A stretch of 64,000 nucleotides of DNA. It comes from Enoplolaimus lenunculus (Eukaryota; Nematoda; Enoplea; Enoplida; Thoracostomopsidae). This document shows, one piece after another, positions 59,401 through 64,000 of this stretch. Location of the stretch: NCBI GenBank assembly GCA_030248215.1, contig JASANG010000089.1, positions 62,001 through 126,000 of the forward strand, in the 5' to 3' direction. Each line of letters starts with the position of its first letter. Position 1 is the stretch's first letter. Position numbers and translations under genes: made by a program. Under the pieces are notes generated by a model that was not told where the DNA came from, searched no databases, and worked only from the letters and a program-made list of their open reading frames with translations.

Positions 59401-62400
59401 AAATTTTGTGAGTTGCTTTAGTATTTACGTATCAATCTCATAACGTAGAAAGATAATCACTTTGAGGGAACTTGAGACTTTATTAATAAAGTCACAATGT
59501 TGAATGAAGTGAATAAGTACTCAATTTTTAGTCGTTCAGCAAAACAATGCTGCGTCATTTCATCAACTCAAACTAGCTCAGCTAATTGGAATTGTTTTTC
59601 GTTTTCACCTGTTTTATCTCGATTTACAAACCTACAAACCGTCGAGGCTCAAGAAAAGCGAGACCGAGAGCAGCCAATTCCCGAGACTTGTCGAGACCGA
59701 GACCGACACCAGCCAAATTCCGAGGCTTACCGAGACCAACACCAACGAAATCCCGACACTTGCCGAAACCGACACCAACCAAATCCCGAAATTTGCCGAG
59801 ACCGAGAGCGTCTATTCCTACCCGGTACCCCTTTTTATTGCTGATCGACACTTATTTACAGATTTCGACCTAATTTTAATACTATGTAAAGCTTTCAATG
59901 TACCGGACTATCTGATATGATAAGTGTTTCTTTGTGTTAGCTGTTCAGCACATATTTTGATCGCAAAGATTTGTGTCTGATAGACTGAGACATAGTATCC
60001 TAATCGACAAATTGCAGCACCCGCTAATTTTCCTGTTGCACCTTTAACGGCAGAGCCATCGGTTTAGCATATTATATATCGTTATTTCTTCGAAAATCTG
60101 ATAAAATTACTCCAGTTATGATCTGAAGGAAAACTGAGTACTTCAGGTTGGTTGGTCTGAACCGAGTAATCTCGATGTGCATTAATACTAAAACGGTATC
60201 GCCCTCTGATAATTTATTGATTCTATTTAATTCAGTAATCCGTTCTTTCATTATTTCAAGATCTATTGGAAGCATATTTAAAATCGCTTCCATACTTTAA
60301 GTTGGAATTAACCTGACAGCTCCTGTTACCGTCAGCAAAGCCATTCTCGATATATTACTAGCTTTCTTTGCATATGTTTTTAATTTAAATCTGTTCCACC
60401 ATAGTTGCGGTCCACAACTACGTATCACGTAGTCTAATTGGTCTTTCCATTGGACTTTTTGATCAATAGCAACTCCTAGGTACTTCACGGATCTTTCAAT
60501 CATTATATATGTATTTGTTAATCCGAATTTAAAAGTTGAATCTAGATTCCTTTGCCTAGAAAATATCACCGCATTACATTTATTGAGGTTTATAGTTAGC
60601 CGTCATTTTGCACACCCTGATAGATCTTGTCTAACGTTATTTGGATTCTCCTGGCTGCTACTGTCTCATTTCCACTACTACTAGCTATAACTACATCTGA
60701 GTATGCTGGAACATAAATTAAAGCACTATTGAACTTCACCTTTCGACCTCCGAACGCAAAATATAAAACACTTCGCGTAACTCCGAGAAAATTATAATGA
60801 ATTTTTCAGTGACATTTATTTTTTATTTTCCTGTTCCGTTTAAGGCAGTTCTTTCCAATTTCGTTTCCGGTAAATTGTAATACCGCTTGCACCCTGCACA
60901 AATTATAGCGTTGTAACATTTAGAAATACCCGGACCCGGATTTTTCTGAAAAAAACAAGGACCAGGAATTTTTAAGAATGCAAACCCGGAACCGCGCTCG
61001 GATTTATTTTCCGGGCAAACCCGAGCGAAGAATTTTTATAACTTAAAAACTGAACATGATCCTAATTTTTAAAGATAGGAAAGAATTTCTGTTTCCATCT
61101 GTATTCTAGCAGCTCCGTGTGTAAAATATTAATAGGCAGTATGCAAAGCGAAGCGACTAATATCATTCACAAAAATTTATTTGAAGCAAATCGTTCAATA
61201 ATATGTCTTATTATGACACATGTCATGTATCTGCATTCCGACCATTCCAACCATTCATAATTAAATATTCGTAATCGTAACCCAAGCATATTTAGGTAGA
61301 TTATTTGTTGCTCAAATAGGTTATTTATTACTCAAATGTGGATGCTGTGGTCTAACATTTCCTTCCGCAGTTTGCTTTTACGTACGACATACGATAGTTG
61401 GGTACGATAGAGTAACTGTTCAGAATGTAGTCGTGGGTGTTAAAATCATTGAGCTACCCGGATGCAACTCTAACAAATTATAAAGTCCGCGTCGAGTTTT
61501 GAATAAGAAACCCTGGTATTTATTTACGTAGCGTATCATTCATTAAGGTTGAATACCATTTAAGTTTATCGTAAAAATGATTATTGTACAGTGACGTAAT
61601 CTTTCGCGGAGCATTCTGTCCTGTTACAACGAACTTACATGACAGAATGATGTTATTAAACGGTTCGAAGCATTTCGTATTGATTCACATACATAAAGTC
61701 TTGTTTCAGTCCAAAACGAGTGCAAAGTCCAAGTGGTGACCTTGAAGCAGTTAGGAAACGATTAAAAGCCGTAAGTGATAAAGAACTATTATATTCGGGC
61801 TGTCCCGGACCGCAGGGTGTCGTGATCGGGGCCATATTGCGCCTCAGAGAGCTGAATTATATCAAGTGGGGCTGTTTGTAACAGTATTGTCGAGTCTTAA
61901 ACTGTGAAGGAGAAATTCGTTACCATACTCAAAGGGTGTTCAAATTTTATTTCTAGTCAATAGATGGACGAGCTAAGCAAATTATATCACGTATGCAACT
62001 TACAGAATAATATGTAAAACACAATACAAAAAGATTTATAGAAATATGAAGGCAATAGAAATCTATAGTCCGTAATGGGAAACAAATTCTAACGTTCACC
62101 TGTATGTAATGGCAAATATTTCATTTATGCATATATAGTTACTATTACATCCCTAGGATTTGTTGCCTCCTGGTAGAAACTCAGATTGGATATGGGATTG
62201 GAGTTCCAGACCTGAAGCCATTCCACCACGGTGCGTGTGTGTTTTAGTAGTAGTAGTAGTAGTAGTAGTAGTAGCAGTAGTAGTAGTTGTAGTAGTAGTA
62301 GTAGTGTGATGTTACAATGTAATTCAGTCCTGTATTCAGTTTGAACTTTTGTAGAATATAATTTAATTTTTTCCGAATAGTGAAAACAAATAATTTTATT

Positions 62401-63481
62401 TGGTTACACAGTTAGCGCTTGTCTTGTTTTAATACTGTTATTGTGTTAAAACTTCGAAGTTAAAGTTATTGTGTGTTTGTTCAATAAATTTTCGTTAAAA
62501 GGGATGCAAATATCATGTAAATCTGAATGTATTATTTTGGTGGGATAAAATTCTGTAGTTTTGTTATACGCACTCGTCGTGGATTTTGTTTTAGCCAGTG
62601 GAAGTTGCGCCATCCCGGTAATCCTGGTGTCACACCACCAAATTCTCCAGTATCACTGGGATCCTTAGGTGGAGAAAACGGCAATGGAACCAACAGCGAC
62701 ATCGAGGACCTGAGCGACTGGTGGAGCTTACGCTTGAGACGCGTCCTATCGTCGAAGTTTTTCTCGGAAAAAGTTTGGTCTGTGCTTGTGATGACAAATT
62801 TGCTGTCTTTATTGATTGGATTCGGTGTTGGGTGAGTACTGTCTTATTTTGTCTGTGTTTCAAAAAAGGTCATAAAGTTGTTTGTGCATCGGCAAAACTA
62901 TGCTGCTTAAACTGACCGTTAAATAGGCGGTTGAATGATCTTTCAGAGTTCAGATAATATACATATGTAATCAGGCAGCGACCGTATGCTAATTTACCCG
63001 AGCGGGATAGTGAAGTTTTTTGTATTATTTCAGTGCTAAAAACATTAGCTTCGTGATTTGCTCGAAAATGCAGTCGCAGCAAAATATTCTAGCGTTTCCA
63101 GATTTAAAAACAGTTTCATGTTATTTGGGATCACAACCACAATTATACGGAATCCGGTAGTTTTATGCTGAATGTGGTTGTCTGTTTTCTGCCGGATGTT
63201 AAACCAGAACCGGCAGCCGTATATCTGGTTGCCCGTAATTCTAATTTCGGTGACAAAATTTAACTTGCTCCGCTTATGTATATTGTGTTTACGTCGAAAG
63301 AGTAAGCATAGCGTGTCTTTTATTGATTTCGAATACGCAAACTTTGTACACAAGTCAAAAAGGCAACACTATTTTGTCATTTGTCTTAATATTTTAACGT
63401 TGTTGGTACGCAAAAATAAGAGTACTGTTTGTTTTCAGAATTCTTGTGTCAAGAAGCTATGGACACAGTGGTGAAAGGTAG
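56484..63481 (+). CDS. BNIP3: BNIP3/NIX-type mitophagy receptor, 6 exons
   Basis: Exons: 56484-56520, 57889-58018, 61710-61770, 62157-62230, 62595-62831, 63439-63481 (TAG). They total 582 nt, 193 residues (human BNIP3 has 194), and all phases agree. The start [20 protein letters not shown] matches the vertebrate layout, with a LIR core W15-I-A-L18 for binding LC3/Atg8. The BH3-like stretch is [13 protein letters not shown] (37-49). [12 protein letters not shown] (85-96) and IPPRQWKLRHP are family hallmarks. A glycine-rich membrane segment (about 162-183, [20 protein letters not shown], with G176, G178 and G180) anchors it in the outer mitochondrial membrane, followed by a short tail [10 protein letters not shown]. 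Known role: marks mitochondria for autophagy. The tiny first exon is the least certain but is supported by phase and by similarity. Confidence 0.95.
56830..57077. mobile_element. Family 1 hAT-like MITE in BNIP3 intron 1
   Basis: The right end is GGAATTTTGGTTGCACCCTG; the left end (GCGGGAATGAATTATATCG) is eroded. The core repeats GTCTGTTGGCTGACAACAATTTTC, also found in the copy just upstream at 55,973, so the two are close relatives. Confidence 0.6.
57451..57755. mobile_element. Family 1 hAT-like MITE, inverted relative of 49,381-49,752
   Basis: The ends are CAGGGTGCGGCCGATTATCC and (right) TTTCGGTCGCACCTG. Its right flank CCCTTCGGTTGGGTAATTTTACG is the inverse of the left flank of the 49,381 element. 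Its other flank (GGTTGTAC) does not match that locus, and no target duplication is present. Confidence 0.75.
58244..59163 (+). repeat. Tandem-array-carrying element (family T) in BNIP3 intron 2
   Basis: It begins CCAGTCGTAGTGGGACTACA, has about five units of 140-175 bp centred on CTAATATGCAAATTA, and ends in the usual tail (GGACGGACGGACATTCACC, then GAACTTAGCTCGGAGTTTCG, TTTGCTCAATT). The unit count and tail are nearly the same as in the 26,957 copy. Confidence 0.8.
59164..60071. other. Intronic stretch with a family 2 right-half remnant
   Basis: At about 59,645-59,820 there are five diverged units of about 33 bp (GAGACCGACACCA/AAATCCCGA/CTTGCC), the GAGACCGAG end of a family 2 MITE. Because the unit length is a multiple of three, the stretch is open in several frames and looks coding when it is not. 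The rest shows nothing. Confidence 0.6.
60072..60760 (-). mobile_element. Jockey-like LINE reverse-transcriptase fragment
   Basis: Minus-strand translations line up in order with the C-terminal part of LINE ORF2: [19 protein letters not shown] (after the YADD site), [49 protein letters not shown], and finally [13 protein letters not shown]. These lie in at least three frames: one frameshift near 60,600, and a stop plus a shift near 60,300. The catalytic YADD region upstream and the RNase H/C-terminal part downstream are missing. It lies in BNIP3 intron 2, antisense. Confidence 0.8.
60800..61709. other. Remainder of BNIP3 intron 2
   Basis: A right-end family 1 fragment (GTAATACCGCTTGCACCCTG) ends near 60,897, and an ACCCGGACCCGGA-type fragment is at about 60,928-61,025. 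Beyond these I see nothing structured. Confidence 0.5.
62244..62306 (+). repeat. GTA trinucleotide microsatellite in BNIP3 intron 4
   Basis: About 20 AGT/GTA units with two interruptions (AGCAGT and TTGTAG) begin about 15 bp after the donor of exon 4. Confidence 0.9.
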
Positions 63482-64000
63482 TAGGTGTAGGGCTTGGTCA
63501 CGCGAAGATGTGTTGATGTGATCTGTCATTTGGGTTGAAGTTAAAATGCTTTGTGTTTCCTGCACTGATGCTGGACTACAATCGTAGAATATTGCCCGTT
63601 TTTGAATTACGTATATATGGCAACAAAAAGTCCTAGTTACTGTCACATTCTATAATGCTCGATGCAAAGTATGTGTATAGTTATTGGCCAAAGCTGTTAA
63701 AATGATAATGTGTATACCTGTGTGTGGTTATCACAAAAGTACATTGTATATACATTACGTATCAATATCATCGTAGTATAATGTACTTGTTGTTGCCGAT
63801 TTTGTACAGTGTATAGATTTTTGTTACATAATGTGATATTCCGAAGCGATAGGGTTCGGCGGTCAAGGTTAAAAACCGAGACACGAGATCGACACTGCAG
63901 GTATCAGTCAATTTTTCTACCGTTACTCAAGATGAAAATGAAACGTTGTAACACTTTTTGGGTAATTTTTACTTAGCTTACTATTAAGGCTATCCAATTC
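63482..64000. other. BNIP3 3' flank and left end of a family 2 element
   Basis: No clear AATAAA signal is visible close after the stop. From about 63,858 the sequence GGCGGTCAAGGTTAAAAACCGAGAC resembles the left part of a family 2 hAT-like MITE running off the window edge. Confidence 0.45.

Noticed and set aside
1-64000. CRISPR array, operons, bacterial-type promoters, riboswitches
   Set aside because: Spliced metazoan genes and transposons throughout; no regular spacer-repeat structure.

Overview
The window is animal nuclear DNA. It holds three multi-exon protein genes with standard GT-AG introns (plus one GC-AG intron), one intronless gene of unknown family, and a very large load of interspersed repeats. 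The base composition is AT-rich, genes are far apart, and introns are 0.1-3.7 kb. The protein matches are metazoan, but I could not fix the phylum. An invertebrate such as a helminth fits the repeat-rich AT-rich style; this is inference only.

Layout. (1) About 373-12,781, minus strand: a complete myotubularin-related lipid phosphatase of the MTMR6/7/8 branch, which I reconstructed as 14 exons with every splice phase agreeing. The catalytic CSDGWDR loop is intact, and a 203-residue Ser/Thr-rich first exon extends the usual N-terminus. Intron 2 carries a 2.3-kb solo LTR. (2) About 12.8-37.4 kb: no gene I can defend. This stretch is a mosaic of short non-autonomous DNA transposons: several hAT-like families with 8-bp target duplications, a TA-flanked Tc1/mariner-like family, fold-back elements, repeat units carrying ~150-bp tandem arrays, and a tRNA-derived SINE-like piece. 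(3) 37,475-38,116, minus: an intronless 213-residue membrane-anchored protein of unknown family. A possible divergent first exon lies at 38,228 on the plus strand. (4) 41,937-49,156, minus: a nine-exon AKAP17A (XE7/SFRS17A-like) splicing-associated A-kinase anchoring protein, 504 residues. Intron 5 is largely occupied by a second solo LTR of the same family as the first. (5) 56,484-63,481, plus: a six-exon BNIP3/NIX mitophagy receptor of 193 residues, with LIR, BH3-like region, the [12 protein letters not shown] block and a C-terminal membrane anchor. Its intron 2 holds a tandem-array repeat element and a fragment of a jockey-like LINE.

The three named genes do not form an operon or one pathway. 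MTMR6/7/8 (PI3P turnover) and BNIP3 (mitophagy) both bear on autophagy, but I read their proximity as chance. Points worth a second look are the MTMR N-terminal extension, the GC-AG intron, the two antisense solo LTRs, the inverted copy of AKAP17A upstream DNA inside BNIP3 intron 1 with a MITE at one junction, the tandem-array-carrying repeat family, the cluster of CATATG palindromes at 39.2-39.66 kb, and an abrupt A/C-only tract at 6.8-7.2 kb that may be an assembly fault.
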